Source of the DNA: Paraburkholderia sp.
Lineage (GTDB): Bacteria; Pseudomonadota; Gammaproteobacteria; Burkholderiales; Burkholderiaceae
Assembly (NCBI GenBank): GCA_004322045.1
Contig: SCRN01000024.1
Coordinates: forward strand, 1 to 40,770
Length of the DNA: 40,770 nt
Direction of reading: 5' to 3'
Positions 1-8,045 of this stretch are shown one piece after another. Position 1 is the first letter of the stretch. Every line of letters starts with the position of its first letter. The position numbers and the translations under genes are program-made. The notes under the pieces are model-generated. The model was not told the origin of the DNA, ran no database searches, and saw only the letters and a program-made list of their open reading frames with translations.

Positions 1-252
1 GCCTTTCTCCTTCCAATCGGGAATCAGCTCGCTAATGGCGCGCGGGTCCATCACGGCGCCCGACAGGATATGCGCGCCCACCTCCGAACCCTTCTCGAGC
101 ACGCACACGCCCAGCTCGACACCCTTGTCCTGGGCAAGCTGCTTGAGACGAATAGCGGCGGACAGACCCGCAGGACCGCCGCCGACGATCACGACGTCGT
201 ATTCCATCGACTCGCGGGGGCCATATTGCTCGATCAGACTTTCGGGGGTCAT
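1..252 (-). CDS. Electron transfer flavoprotein-ubiquinone oxidoreductase, N-terminal part (cut by window edge)
   Basis: Only the first 84 residues are in the window; the frame is open to base 1. The protein opens with [20 protein letters not shown] and then a Rossmann FAD-binding motif [14 protein letters not shown] at residues 20-33, followed by [17 protein letters not shown] (51-67), which is typical of ETF-QO. The enzyme passes electrons from reduced electron transfer flavoprotein, loaded by acyl-CoA and amino-acid dehydrogenases, to ubiquinone at the inner membrane, using FAD and a C-terminal 4Fe-4S cluster that lies outside the window. The start ATG at 252 has AAGGAG five bases upstream. 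The gene is divergent from the SDR/thioesterase pair, and the shared 205-base gap holds a palindrome. The family is clear from the N-terminal block; the cluster cysteines cannot be checked here. Confidence 0.85.
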   Translation of the reverse strand, partial: MTPESLIEQYGPRESMEYDVVIVGGGPAGLSAAIRLKQLAQDKGVELGVCVLEKGSEVGAHILSGAVMDPRAISELIPDWKEKG

Positions 253-337
253 TGAGGCTCCTTAGCCATTAGAATGCTTTTTTTCGGGTTCGTATTGTCA
301 GCGAACGATAGGCACGCTGCAACCGCATGCACTGAGA

Positions 338-357
338 TTAGCACGATCGTTCTATTT
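338..357. promoter_or_regulatory. Imperfect 20-bp palindrome centred on ACGATCGT in the divergent promoter region
   Basis: Bases 338-357 read as an inverted repeat with core ACGATCGT (343-350), flanked by AG/CT (AGCACGATCGTTCT) and imperfectly by ATTAG/CTATT. The size and symmetry resemble operators of TetR-type repressors. It lies between the ETF-QO and SDR genes. A possible minus-strand promoter for ETF-QO is TTGCAG-17-GACAAT just downstream. The regulator is unknown and no TetR gene is in the window. Confidence 0.35.
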
Positions 358-457
358 ACGTGATAGAGTGGCGGCTCTGCTCGTGTCGGCCGTTTTGTTG
401 CTGCATGTCCGGCGTTCGATCGCGTTTTACGCACATTAATCGACTAAAGGAACGAGT

Positions 458-1237
458 ATGGGCCGTTCGATCAACCTTGAGGGAAAGGTCGCGCCGATTA
501 CCGGCGCGTCAAGCGGACTCGGCAAGCGCTTCGCGCTGGTGCTGTCGCAGGCGGGGGCGAAGGTGGTGCTGGCGAGCCGGCGCGTGGAACGCTTGAAGGA
601 GTTGCGCGCCGAGATCGAGGCGTCGGGCGGCGCGGCGCACGTGGTGTCGCTGGACGTCACCGACTACCAGAGCATCAAGTCCGCCGTGGCGCATGCCGAG
701 ACCGAGGCCGGCACGATCGACATCCTGGTGAACAATTCGGGTGTGTCGACGACGCAAAAACTCGCCGAAGTGACGCCGGCCGACTACGAATACGTGTTCG
801 ATACGAACACGCGCGGCGCGTTTTTCGTGGCGCAGGAGGTGGCCAAGCGCATGATGATGCGCTCGGGCGGCACGGCGCAGAAGCCGGCCTACCGGATCAT
901 CAATATCGCATCGGTGGCGGGGCTGCGCGTATTGCCGCAGATCGGCCTGTATTCGATGAGCAAGGCCGCTGTTGTTCATATGACGCGTGCCATGGCGCTC
1001 GAGTGGGGCCGGCACGGGATCAACGTGAACGCCATTGCGCCGGGCTACATCGACACGGAGATCAATCACGCGCATTGGTCCACCGAGGCAGGGCAGAAGC
1101 TGCTGTCCATGCTGCCGCGCCGCCGTGTCGGGCAGCCGGAGGATCTGGACGGCTTGTTGCTGTTGCTGGCGGCCGATGAATCGCAATACATCAACGGCGC
1201 CGTGATAGCGGCCGACGACGGTTTCGCGCTCGCCTGA
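458..1237 (+). CDS. Short-chain dehydrogenase/reductase (SDR family oxidoreductase)
   Basis: 259 residues, the normal length of a classical SDR. The cofactor motif is TGASSGLG at 15-22, the NNSG motif is at 92-95, and the catalytic set is Ser152, Tyr165 and Lys169 in IINIASVAG...YSMSK. PGYIDT at 195-200 is the usual segment after the active site. It should reduce or oxidise a carbonyl/hydroxyl substrate with NAD(P)(H) in the cytoplasm; the substrate cannot be read from the sequence. The start ATG has AAAGGAAC upstream. It is followed 46 bases later by a hotdog thioesterase on the same strand, and it diverges from ETF-QO, so a role in acyl-CoA or fatty-acid metabolism is a reasonable inference. 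Annotation as a 3-oxoacyl-ACP reductase or acetoacetyl-CoA reductase would be over-specific. Confidence 0.9.
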   Translation: MGRSINLEGKVAPITGASSGLGKRFALVLSQAGAKVVLASRRVERLKELRAEIEASGGAAHVVSLDVTDYQSIKSAVAHAETEAGTIDILVNNSGVSTTQKLAEVTPADYEYVFDTNTRGAFFVAQEVAKRMMMRSGGTAQKPAYRIINIASVAGLRVLPQIGLYSMSKAAVVHMTRAMALEWGRHGINVNAIAPGYIDTEINHAHWSTEAGQKLLSMLPRRRVGQPEDLDGLLLLLAADESQYINGAVIAADDGFALA

Positions 1238-1283
1238 CGGTGCGGGTGCGGATTCAAAAGTTTCGAAATAGGTGGAAGCGAAA

Positions 1284-1748
1284 GTGGCGGACGTGATGGA
1301 TGTGGCAGCAGCGGCGAGCAACGGTTACGAACCCGTATTTGAAATGTCGATCCCGATTCGATGGGGCGACATGGACGCGTTCGGGCACGTCAACAATACG
1401 GTGTACTTTCGCTACATGGAGCAGGTGCGGATCAGCTGGTTCGAGGCGGTGGGCCTTATCGGCGGGGTCGAACAAGGGCAGGGGCCCGTGATCGTCAACG
1501 CCTCGATGGAATTTCTGCGGCAGCTGCATTATCCCGGCGACGTGATCGGGACGATGTCGGTGGGCAAGCCGGGCCGCAGCAGCTTCGATACAGGGTTCGA
1601 ATTGCATCGCGCCGACGATCCCGGCGCGCTCTATGCGCGCGGCGCCGCCCGCTGCGTCTGGATCGATTATGCGGCCGGTCGTTCGGTGCCGTTGCCCGAA
1701 GGTTTGCGCACACTGCTCGAGCATCCCCGTCTTCAACGCGCACGCTAA
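1284..1748 (+). CDS. Acyl-CoA thioesterase, 4-hydroxybenzoyl-CoA thioesterase (hotdog) family
   Basis: About 154 residues with the family signature RWGDMDAFGHVNNTVYFRYMEQ near the N terminus; the aspartate in GDMDAFGHVNN is the usual catalytic residue of the YbgC/FadM-like hotdog enzymes. It should hydrolyse an acyl-CoA to free acid and CoA in the cytoplasm. The start is uncertain. GTG at 1284 is preferred because AGGTGGA (1270-1276) sits seven bases upstream; GTG at 1272 and ATG at 1296 are in the same frame and all give a complete domain. It is probably co-transcribed with the SDR gene. The gene ends 60 bases from the converging PAS-LuxR regulator, and no clear terminator is visible in the gap. 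Confidence 0.85.
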   Translation: MADVMDVAAAASNGYEPVFEMSIPIRWGDMDAFGHVNNTVYFRYMEQVRISWFEAVGLIGGVEQGQGPVIVNASMEFLRQLHYPGDVIGTMSVGKPGRSSFDTGFELHRADDPGALYARGAARCVWIDYAAGRSVPLPEGLRTLLEHPRLQRAR

Positions 1749-1807
1749 GGCGCACATCGGCGGCGCGAGCGCACGACGGCATTGCGCTTACGCGGCCCGC
1801 GGCGGAC

Positions 1808-2353
1808 TCATTGGCCGAGCAGCCGCTGCATGAGTTCGGTCGCGTTGCCGCTGCCGTACTTGCGCATGAGCCGCGCGCGGTAAATGTCGACCGTGCGCGA
1901 GCTGATGTCCAGCACGCGCCCTATCTGCTTGCTCGTTTTGCCCGTGGCCAGTTGCGCTGCCACTTCGCGTTCGCGCGGCGTTAGCTCCACAGCCACGCGG
2001 CGCGTCGCGCTCAAATCCTCGAAGGTCCAGACGCCGGCGGCGAGTGGCGCATGGCGCTCGAGCGCCCGGCCCGTGACGTGGCACCAGAAGAGTTCGCCGT
2101 CGGCACGTTTCATGATCCGATCGTCGGCGTAGCTGCCTTGCGCCGTCATGATCGGACCGATGCGCTCGCCGATGCGCTCGAACTCGTCGGACGACGGATA
2201 CAGGACTTCGAACGAGCGGCCGATGAGCGCGGAGCGATCGCAACGAAAGATGGCGGCAACCGCATCGTTGCAATCCTCGATGGCGCGATCGCGCGACAGA
2301 ACGAGGCCGATCGGCGCGAGATGGAAAGCGGTCTGGTAATCGATTTTGGGCAT
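1808..2353 (-). CDS. PAS domain-containing LuxR-type (GerE HTH) transcriptional regulator
   Basis: 181 residues from ATG 2353 (MPKIDYQTAFHLAPIGLVLS). Residues 5-115 form a PAS fold with the usual ending RADGELFWCHVTGRAL..GVWTFEDLS, a sensor for a small ligand or redox/energy state. Residues 124-181 are a GerE-type helix-turn-helix beginning LTPREREVAAQLATGKTSKQ, with the recognition helix SSRTVDIYRARLM. There is no receiver domain, so this is a one-component regulator and not a response regulator. A GTG start ten codons upstream (2383) is possible but has no better ribosome site. It is divergent from scoA-scoB with a 227-base shared promoter region, so control of ketone-body/CoA-transferase genes is a plausible inference. 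Confidence 0.85.
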   Translation of the reverse strand: MPKIDYQTAFHLAPIGLVLSRDRAIEDCNDAVAAIFRCDRSALIGRSFEVLYPSSDEFERIGERIGPIMTAQGSYADDRIMKRADGELFWCHVTGRALERHAPLAAGVWTFEDLSATRRVAVELTPREREVAAQLATGKTSKQIGRVLDISSRTVDIYRARLMRKYGSGNATELMQRLLGQ

Positions 2354-2580
2354 GATTCGCGGCAGGCCGGCGCAGTTTCGCACGGGGGCTTTCGCTTATG
2401 TATTTTTGCGTATTGTGCCGCAAGCGCCGCCCATCGTACCCTTTGGCCCATTAAACGAAGTGCGGCAAGCGCGTCTTTCATCCGGACGGACGCGCGCTCG
2501 ACGACTAGAATAAGCATCGACTCAGCGTTGGGGCTAGCCGCCATCCGATCACGGATTTCCATCATGGAAGGGACACTCAG

Positions 2581-3285
2581 ATGAATAAAGTCTATCCAAG
2601 CGCGGCCGCCGCGCTCGAAGGCATCGTCAAGGACGGCCAGACGTTCGCCGTCGGCGGCTTCGGACTGTGCGGCATTCCCGAGGCGTTGATCGCCGCGTTG
2701 CGCGACACGGCCGTGAAGGGCATCACCTGCATCAGCAACAACGCGGGCGTCGACGGCTTTGGCCTGGGCGTGCTGCTCGAAACGCGCCAAATCAAGAAGA
2801 TGATCTCGTCGTATGTCGGCGAGAACAAGGAGTTCGAGCGCCAGTTCCTGTCGGGCGAGCTCGAGCTCGAATTCACGCCGCAAGGCACGCTGGCCGAAAA
2901 GCTGCGGGCGGGCGGCGCGGGCATCCCCGCCTTCTTCACCGCCACGGGGTTCGGCACCGTCATCGCCGAAGGCAAGGAGACGCGGCAGTTCGGCGATAAC
3001 CATTACGTGCTCGAACGCTCGCTGACGGCGGACATCGCGCTCGTGAAAGCGTGGAAGGCCGACAAGTCCGGCAATCTCATCTATCGCCGCACCGCACGCA
3101 ACTTCAACCCGATGTGCGCGATGGCCGGGCGCATCACGGTGGTCGAAGTCGAAGAAATCGTCGAGGTGGGCGAACTCGATCCGGATGCGATTCACACACC
3201 CGGCATCTTCGTGCAGCGCATCGTACTCAATGCGCATCCGGAAAAACGCATCGAACAACGCGTCGTGCGCGCGAAAGGAGACTGA
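2581..3285 (+). CDS. scoA: 3-oxoacid CoA-transferase, subunit A
   Basis: 234 residues, the standard length of the alpha subunit. The N-terminal block [20 protein letters not shown] (residues 18-37) carries the GGFGxxGxP signature of CoA-transferase family I subunit A. With subunit B it transfers CoA from succinyl-CoA to acetoacetate or a related 3-oxoacid, feeding ketone bodies and polyhydroxybutyrate breakdown products into thiolysis. It precedes subunit B with a single base between stop and next start, so the two are translationally coupled. A weak candidate -10 (TAGAAT, 2506-2511) lies upstream without a good -35. An acetate or butyrate acceptor cannot be excluded from sequence alone. Confidence 0.93.
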   Translation: MNKVYPSAAAALEGIVKDGQTFAVGGFGLCGIPEALIAALRDTAVKGITCISNNAGVDGFGLGVLLETRQIKKMISSYVGENKEFERQFLSGELELEFTPQGTLAEKLRAGGAGIPAFFTATGFGTVIAEGKETRQFGDNHYVLERSLTADIALVKAWKADKSGNLIYRRTARNFNPMCAMAGRITVVEVEEIVEVGELDPDAIHTPGIFVQRIVLNAHPEKRIEQRVVRAKGD

Positions 3286-3286
3286 C

Positions 3287-3928
3287 ATGGCTTGGACTCG
3301 TGAAGAGATGGCTGCGCGCGCGGCCAAAGAGCTGCAAGACGGCTTCTACGTGAACTTGGGTATCGGCTTGCCCACGCTCGTCGCCAATTACGTGCCGCCC
3401 GGCATCGATGTGTGGCTGCAGTCGGAAAACGGCTTGCTCGGCATCGGCCCGTCGCCCACTGAGGACGAGCTCGACGCCGATCTCATCAACGCTGGCAAGC
3501 AGACGATCACGACGCTGCCGGGTTCGTCGATTTTCTCGTCGGCCGATTCGTTCGCCATGATCCGCGGCGGCCATATCAACTTGGCGATCCTCGGGGCCAT
3601 GCAGGTCAGCAAGAATGGCGATCTCGCCAATTGGATGATTCCCGGCAAGATGATCAAAGGCATGGGCGGGGCGATGGACCTCGTTGCCGGCGTCAAGCGC
3701 GTAGTCGTGTTGATGGAGCACGTGGCCAAGGGCGATCAGCACAAGATTCTCGACAGCTGCAGTCTGCCGTTGACGGGCGTGGGCGTCGTCGACCGAATCA
3801 TCACCGATCTGGGCGTCATCGACGTAACCGATGCGGGCCTGGCGCTCGTCGAACTCGCGCCGGGCGTGAGCGTCGATGAAATCAAGGCCAAGACCGGGGC
3901 GCCGCTCGATACGAGCGCATTGCAGTGA
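3287..3928 (+). CDS. scoB: 3-oxoacid CoA-transferase, subunit B
   Basis: 213 residues from ATG 3287, which has AAAGGAG six bases upstream; a longer frame reaching into scoA is rejected because of this ribosome site and the family length. The catalytic glutamate that forms the glutamyl-CoA thioester is in [10 protein letters not shown] (Glu47). [15 protein letters not shown] (23-37) and [15 protein letters not shown] are typical of subunit B. It forms the active CoA-transferase with scoA in the cytoplasm. The following gene, an alpha/beta hydrolase, starts 78 bases later on the same strand. Confidence 0.93.
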   Translation: MAWTREEMAARAAKELQDGFYVNLGIGLPTLVANYVPPGIDVWLQSENGLLGIGPSPTEDELDADLINAGKQTITTLPGSSIFSSADSFAMIRGGHINLAILGAMQVSKNGDLANWMIPGKMIKGMGGAMDLVAGVKRVVVLMEHVAKGDQHKILDSCSLPLTGVGVVDRIITDLGVIDVTDAGLALVELAPGVSVDEIKAKTGAPLDTSALQ

Positions 3929-4006
3929 GGGCGCACGCCAAGCGCGGCGCCTGACCGACCGGGCGGCCGCCGCGCCGCCCTAAGGACGACGATAGATGAG
4001 CACGAG

Positions 4007-4897
4007 ATGAGCACGATGCGCAATGGCGCCGTTCCCGAGCAGCGCTACATCCAGTGCGCGAGCCCCGTGGGCCTGCACCGGATCGCCTATACGGAGTGGG
4101 GCGATCGCGACAATCCGCGGGTGCTCGTCTGCGTGCATGGGCTCACGCGCACCGGGCGCGACTTCGACCGCGTTGCCGCCGCGCTGAGCGATGTCTACCG
4201 CGTCGTCTGTCCCGATGTCGTCGGCCGCGGCCTCTCCGATTGGCTGGCCGACCCTAGCCGCTATGTCGTGCCGCAATACGTCGCGGATATGGTCACGCTG
4301 ATCGCGCGGCTCGATGTCGAGCGCGTCGATTGGTTCGGCACCTCGATGGGCGGGCTGATCGGCATGACGCTGGCCGGTTTGCCTGGCTCGCCCGTGGGCA
4401 AACTGCTCGTCAACGACATTGGCCCGCACATCGAACCCGAAGCGCTGGCGCGGATCGGCGCTTATGTCGGCCAAAACCCTCGCTTCGCGAGCCGGGAAGA
4501 AGGCATCGCGCATGCGGCCGCCTTGGCGGCGAGCTTCGGCCCGCTGACGGCCGGCGAATGGAACGAGATCAATGCGCCGCTTTTTCGCCGGCGTGACGAC
4601 GGGGCGTGGGAGTTTCGCTACGACCCGGCGATCGCCGTGCCGTTCCAGGCGGCGACACCCGAAGTGGCGGCTGCGGGCGAGGCGGCGCTGTGGCGCCTGT
4701 TCGAACAGATCCCGGGGCCGGTGTTGGTCGTGCGCGGGGGCGAGTCCGATCTGCTCTCGCGCGAGACGGTAGCGCGCATGAAAGAACGCGCGCCCTCGGT
4801 TACCTCGGTGGAGATTGCCGGTGTGGGCCATGCGCCGGCGTTCTTGGATGCCGAGCAGATCGCCGTGGCGAGGCAGTTCTTCGTCGGCGAGTCATAA
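4007..4897 (+). CDS. Alpha/beta-fold hydrolase
   Basis: 296 residues. The oxyanion-hole HG lies at 44-45 (VCVHGLTRTG), the nucleophile elbow is GTSMGG with Ser113, a likely acid is Asp248 (RGGESDLLS) and the base is His275 (GVGHAPAF). It is a soluble esterase/lipase-like hydrolase of unknown substrate. Because it lies between scoAB and a RidA gene on the same strand, an esterase for hydroxyalkanoate or other acyl esters is possible but not shown. The start region is odd: ATGAGCACG occurs twice in tandem, and a 4-codon frame from ATG 3996, which has the best-placed TAAGGA, ends in the TGA overlapping the ATG at 4007. ATG 4016 is a further in-frame alternative. Confidence 0.88.
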   Translation: MSTMRNGAVPEQRYIQCASPVGLHRIAYTEWGDRDNPRVLVCVHGLTRTGRDFDRVAAALSDVYRVVCPDVVGRGLSDWLADPSRYVVPQYVADMVTLIARLDVERVDWFGTSMGGLIGMTLAGLPGSPVGKLLVNDIGPHIEPEALARIGAYVGQNPRFASREEGIAHAAALAASFGPLTAGEWNEINAPLFRRRDDGAWEFRYDPAIAVPFQAATPEVAAAGEAALWRLFEQIPGPVLVVRGGESDLLSRETVARMKERAPSVTSVEIAGVGHAPAFLDAEQIAVARQFFVGES

Positions 4898-4966
4898 TAG
4901 CGTTTTGCGCGGTCGCGAAAGCGGCGCTGCGCAGGCTCGCCCTCCCTTTAGAACAGGAACCTCGAC

Positions 4967-5320
4967 ATGGCAGTCATTCGTCATCACGTCGGCAAGCGCC
5001 TCTCCGAAATCGCCGTCCACAACGGCACGGTGTATCTCGCCGGGCAGATCGCCGACGACACGAATCAGGACATTACGGGTCAGACGCGCGAGGTGCTCGG
5101 CCACATCGATCGGCTGCTGGCGGAGGCCAATAGCGATAAATCGCATCTGCTGTCGGTGCAGATCTACCTGTCTGACATGACGTATTTCGGCGGCATGAAT
5201 GCCGTGTGGGACGATTGGGTCGCGCCGGACGCAACGCCGCCGCGAGCGACGGTGGAGGCCAAGCTGGCCAATCCGGAATGCCTCATCGAAATCGTCGTCG
5301 TCGCGGCGCAACGAAGCTGA
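4967..5320 (+). CDS. RidA/YjgF/YER057c-family protein (reactive enamine/imine deaminase-like)
   Basis: 117 residues, typical of the small trimeric RidA family. VYLAGQIADD (22-31) and PPRATVEAKLANPECLIEIVV (91-111) are the family landmarks; Arg93 and Glu108 correspond to the conserved carboxylate-binding arginine and the water-activating glutamate. Such proteins hydrolyse reactive 2-aminoacrylate-type enamines/imines in the cytoplasm, or act on related substrates in the Rid subgroups. The start has AGGAAC upstream. It lies 69 bases after the hydrolase and 38 bases before relA on the same strand, so it may be read into relA. Confidence 0.9.
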   Translation: MAVIRHHVGKRLSEIAVHNGTVYLAGQIADDTNQDITGQTREVLGHIDRLLAEANSDKSHLLSVQIYLSDMTYFGGMNAVWDDWVAPDATPPRATVEAKLANPECLIEIVVVAAQRS

Positions 5321-5358
5321 GCGGCCGGTATCGGTCCAACTAGCAGGAGCAGTGCGCA

Positions 5359-7605
5359 GTGGCTGTCCAGCAAGAGAGCGGAACGACGAGCGCCGGCGCG
5401 CCGTCATCGCCGTCCTATGAAGACGCGCTCGCCTTCGTGCGCGAGCACGCGGGCGAGGTGCTGCTGTCGTCGGGAGAACGGCTGGCCGATCATGCGGCCG
5501 GCACGGCGGCGATCGTCGCCAAGCTCAACGTCGATCCGTCCGCGGTGCTGGCGGCGGCGTTGTTCGGGCTCACGCCCCACCTGGCAGACCCCGAGCGGGT
5601 CATCGCGGAGCGTTTCGGCGAAGAAGTGGCGCAACTCGTGGGCGACGTGCGCAAGCTGCTGCGGCTTGGCACAGTCAGCTTGCGCGCCGCGCAAAGCGCC
5701 TCGCTCGACGCGGGCCGCGACGCTCAAGCCGCGCGGCGCGCGCAAATCGAAGCACTGCGCAAAATGCTGCTCGCCTTCGCGCAGGACATTCGCGTCGTCT
5801 TGATTCGGCTTGCCTCGCGTTTGCAAACGCTGCGCTTTTACGCGGCCGCCAAAAGTTCGCCCGGGCTCGACGTCGCGCGCGAGACGCTCGAAATCTATGC
5901 ACCGCTCGCGAATCGGCTGGGGATCTGGCAACTGAAGTGGGAACTCGAGGATCTGGCGTTCCGGTTCGAAGATCCGGATACCTATAAGCGTATCGCCAAG
6001 CTGCTCGACGAAAAGCGCGTCGAGCGCGAGAGTTATGTTGCGCAGGCCATCGCGCGGCTGCAGGCCGAGCTTGCCGCCGCGCATATCGCGGCCGAGGTCA
6101 GCGGGCGGCCAAAGCACATCTACAGCATCTGGCGCAAGATGCGCGGCAAGGCGCTCGACTTCGCCGAGCTTTACGACGTGCGTGCGTTCCGCGTCATCGT
6201 GCCGGACATCAAGGATTGCTACACGGTGCTCGGCATCGTGCACAACCTTTGGCAGCCGGTGCCCAAGGAGTTCGACGATTACATCTCGCGACCGAAGCCC
6301 AACGGATACAAGTCGTTGCATACGGTCGTCATCGGCGATGATGGCCGCGCCTTCGAAGTGCAAATCCGTACGCATGAGATGCATCGCTTCGCCGAGTATG
6401 GCGTCGCCGCGCATTGGCGCTATAAGGAGGCGGGCGCGCGCGGCTACGGCGGGCAGTTTAGCGCGAGCGACAAATACGACGAGAAAATCGCTTGGCTGCG
6501 GCAACTGCTTGCGTGGAAAGAGGACGTCGCCGAAGGCGAGCCGTCCGCGGCCAACGCGTGGGAGCAATTACGCCAAGCGACGCTCGACGACGACCACATC
6601 TACGTGCTGACGCCGCAAGCGCGCGTGATCGCGCTGCCGCAAGGCGCGACGCCGCTCGATTTCGCTTATCACTTGCACAGCGAGCTCGGCCATCGTTGCC
6701 GCGGCGCGCGCGTGGACGGTGCGATGGCGCCGCTGAACACGACGCTGCAAAACGGGCAGACGGTCGAGATCGTGGCGGTGAAGGAGGGCGGGCCTTCGCG
6801 CGATTGGCTCAATCCCCAACTCGGCTATTTGCACAGCAACCGCGCCAAGCAGAAAGTGCGCGCATGGTTCAACGCGGTCGACCTGCAGGAGACCATCGCC
6901 AACGGCCGCGCGCTCGTCGAAAAAACGTTGCAGCGCGAAGGCAAGACGTCGGTCAGTTTGGACCAACTCGCGGCCAAGCTCGGCTTCAAGTCGCCGGAGG
7001 ACTTGTTCAACGTCGTGGGCAAGGAAGAGTTCAGCTTGCGCAGCATCGAGCAGGCGCTCTCCGACACGGCGCCGCCCGAACCGCAGCCGGACATGCCCGA
7101 GCAGTTCGAAAAGCGCGGCAGCGGCGCGAGCGTGGCGCGCGGTGCGTCGACGGGCGTGCTCGTGGTTGGCGTCGATGCGCTGCTCACGCAACTCGCGCGG
7201 TGCTGCAGGCCTGCGCCGCCCGACGAAATCAGCGGCTTCGTCACGCGCGGCAAGGGCATGTCGATTCACCGAAGCGATTGCGCGACGTTTCAGCGGATGG
7301 CGGCGCGCGCACCCGAGCGCGTGTTGCAAACGGCGTGGTCGGCCGACGTGCTTGGCGGGCGCAGCTCGTCGGTCTATCCCGTCGATATCGCGATCGAGGC
7401 GCAGGACCGTCAAGGCTTGTTGCGCGACATTTCGGAAGTCTTCGCGCGCGAGAAGATGAATGTCGTCGGCGTGAAGACGATGAGTCGGCGCAATGCAGCG
7501 TTCATGCAGTTCACCGTCGAGGTGTCCAGTTCGTCGCAAGTGCAGCGCGCCTGCACGTTGCTCGGCGAAGTGGGCGGGGTCGTGCGCGCCGCGCGCAAGG
7601 CGTAG
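5359..7605 (+). CDS. relA: GTP pyrophosphokinase RelA, (p)ppGpp synthetase
   Basis: 748 residues, start GTG 5359 with AGGAGC (5345-5350) eight bases upstream. The order is a degenerate HD domain (about 30-170), synthetase domain (about 225-355), TGS domain (412-474), a conserved Cys-Cys region (LARCCRP) and a C-terminal ACT domain. In the HD domain the hydrolase HD pair is missing: the sequence at 66-73 is AALFGLTP, so ppGpp hydrolysis is not expected. The synthetase keeps GRPKHIYSIWRKM, Asp273 (LYDVRAFRV), KPNGYKSLHTVV and Glu333 (FEVQIRT). It makes (p)ppGpp from ATP and GTP/GDP on stalled ribosomes during the stringent response. The monofunctional type fits Beta- and Gammaproteobacteria, which carry a separate SpoT. 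Confidence 0.96.
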   Translation: MAVQQESGTTSAGAPSSPSYEDALAFVREHAGEVLLSSGERLADHAAGTAAIVAKLNVDPSAVLAAALFGLTPHLADPERVIAERFGEEVAQLVGDVRKLLRLGTVSLRAAQSASLDAGRDAQAARRAQIEALRKMLLAFAQDIRVVLIRLASRLQTLRFYAAAKSSPGLDVARETLEIYAPLANRLGIWQLKWELEDLAFRFEDPDTYKRIAKLLDEKRVERESYVAQAIARLQAELAAAHIAAEVSGRPKHIYSIWRKMRGKALDFAELYDVRAFRVIVPDIKDCYTVLGIVHNLWQPVPKEFDDYISRPKPNGYKSLHTVVIGDDGRAFEVQIRTHEMHRFAEYGVAAHWRYKEAGARGYGGQFSASDKYDEKIAWLRQLLAWKEDVAEGEPSAANAWEQLRQATLDDDHIYVLTPQARVIALPQGATPLDFAYHLHSELGHRCRGARVDGAMAPLNTTLQNGQTVEIVAVKEGGPSRDWLNPQLGYLHSNRAKQKVRAWFNAVDLQETIANGRALVEKTLQREGKTSVSLDQLAAKLGFKSPEDLFNVVGKEEFSLRSIEQALSDTAPPEPQPDMPEQFEKRGSGASVARGASTGVLVVGVDALLTQLARCCRPAPPDEISGFVTRGKGMSIHRSDCATFQRMAARAPERVLQTAWSADVLGGRSSSVYPVDIAIEAQDRQGLLRDISEVFAREKMNVVGVKTMSRRNAAFMQFTVEVSSSSQVQRACTLLGEVGGVVRAARKA

Positions 7606-7633
7606 CTTTTTGCATGTGGAAGCATAAAAGTGC

Positions 7634-7662
7634 TTGCCAAGGTCAGATAGGCTCCATATAAT
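7634..7662 (+). promoter_or_regulatory. Sigma70-type promoter of the tRNA-Val gene
   Basis: The -35 element is TTGCCA (7634-7639), then a 17-base spacer and a consensus -10, TATAAT (7657-7662). The tRNA begins 12 bases after the -10, so the expected transcription start is within a few bases of the tRNA 5' end. Confidence 0.8.
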
Positions 7663-7674
7663 CTCGTCTTCTTC

Positions 7675-7751
7675 AGGCTCGTAGCTCAGCTGGTTAGAGC
7701 ACCACCTTGACATGGTGGGGGTCGTTGGTTCGAGTCCAATCGAGCCTACCA
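7675..7751 (+). tRNA. tRNA-Val (anticodon GAC)
   Basis: 77 bases including an encoded CCA. Acceptor stem AGGCTCG (7675-7681) pairs with CGAGCCT (7741-7747). The anticodon stem CCACC/GGTGG encloses loop TTGACAT with anticodon GAC at 7709-7711, reading valine codons GUC/GUU. The T-arm contains GGTTCGAGTCC. Confidence 0.97.
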
Positions 7752-7917
7752 ACGAAAATCGAATACCCGGTATGCGCCGGATATTCAAGGCAGTTAAATG
7801 CGCTTAGCGCACAAGGCGAATACGGTTATGACACCGCGAACGTTGACCGAAACCTTTTCGGAACGACGCTAGTCGAGGACCTCTTTCGCCCTGTTAGTCT
7901 GCTAGTAGTGAAAGTGA
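7752..7917 (+). other. tRNA-Val 3' trailer, structured, no protein gene
   Basis: Between the tRNA and the terminator are 166 bases without a convincing coding frame. A 10-bp stem with one mismatch (7761-7770 with 7777-7786) follows the tRNA at once. Two smaller hairpins, TGCGC-TTA-GCGCA and one around CCGAAA/TTTCGG, come later. It would be transcribed as the tail of the tRNA precursor. Confidence 0.4.
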
Positions 7918-7952
7918 ATGCGGCCCCTCGAAAGCGGGGCCGCATTTTTTTT
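7918..7952 (+). terminator. Intrinsic terminator of the tRNA-Val transcript
   Basis: Perfect 9-bp stem TGCGGCCCC (7919-7927) / GGGGCCGCA (7936-7944), 8-base loop, then eight T residues (7945-7952). It ends the tRNA-Val transcript before thrS. Confidence 0.92.
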
Positions 7953-8045
7953 ATCCGCCTTTCGCTGAGCAAGCGCCTGTAGTTTGGGTTGTTGCCGCCA
8001 ACCGATTGTTTTTGGTGCCGTACTCGGCATCTCGGAGAGAACGCA

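Noticed and set aside
458-1237. Assignment of the SDR as acetoacetyl-CoA reductase PhaB
   Set aside because: Only general SDR motifs are visible and there are no pha genes nearby.
5359-7605. Bifunctional Rel/SpoT
   Set aside because: The hydrolase HD pair is replaced by FG in the N-terminal domain, so a monofunctional RelA is the better call.
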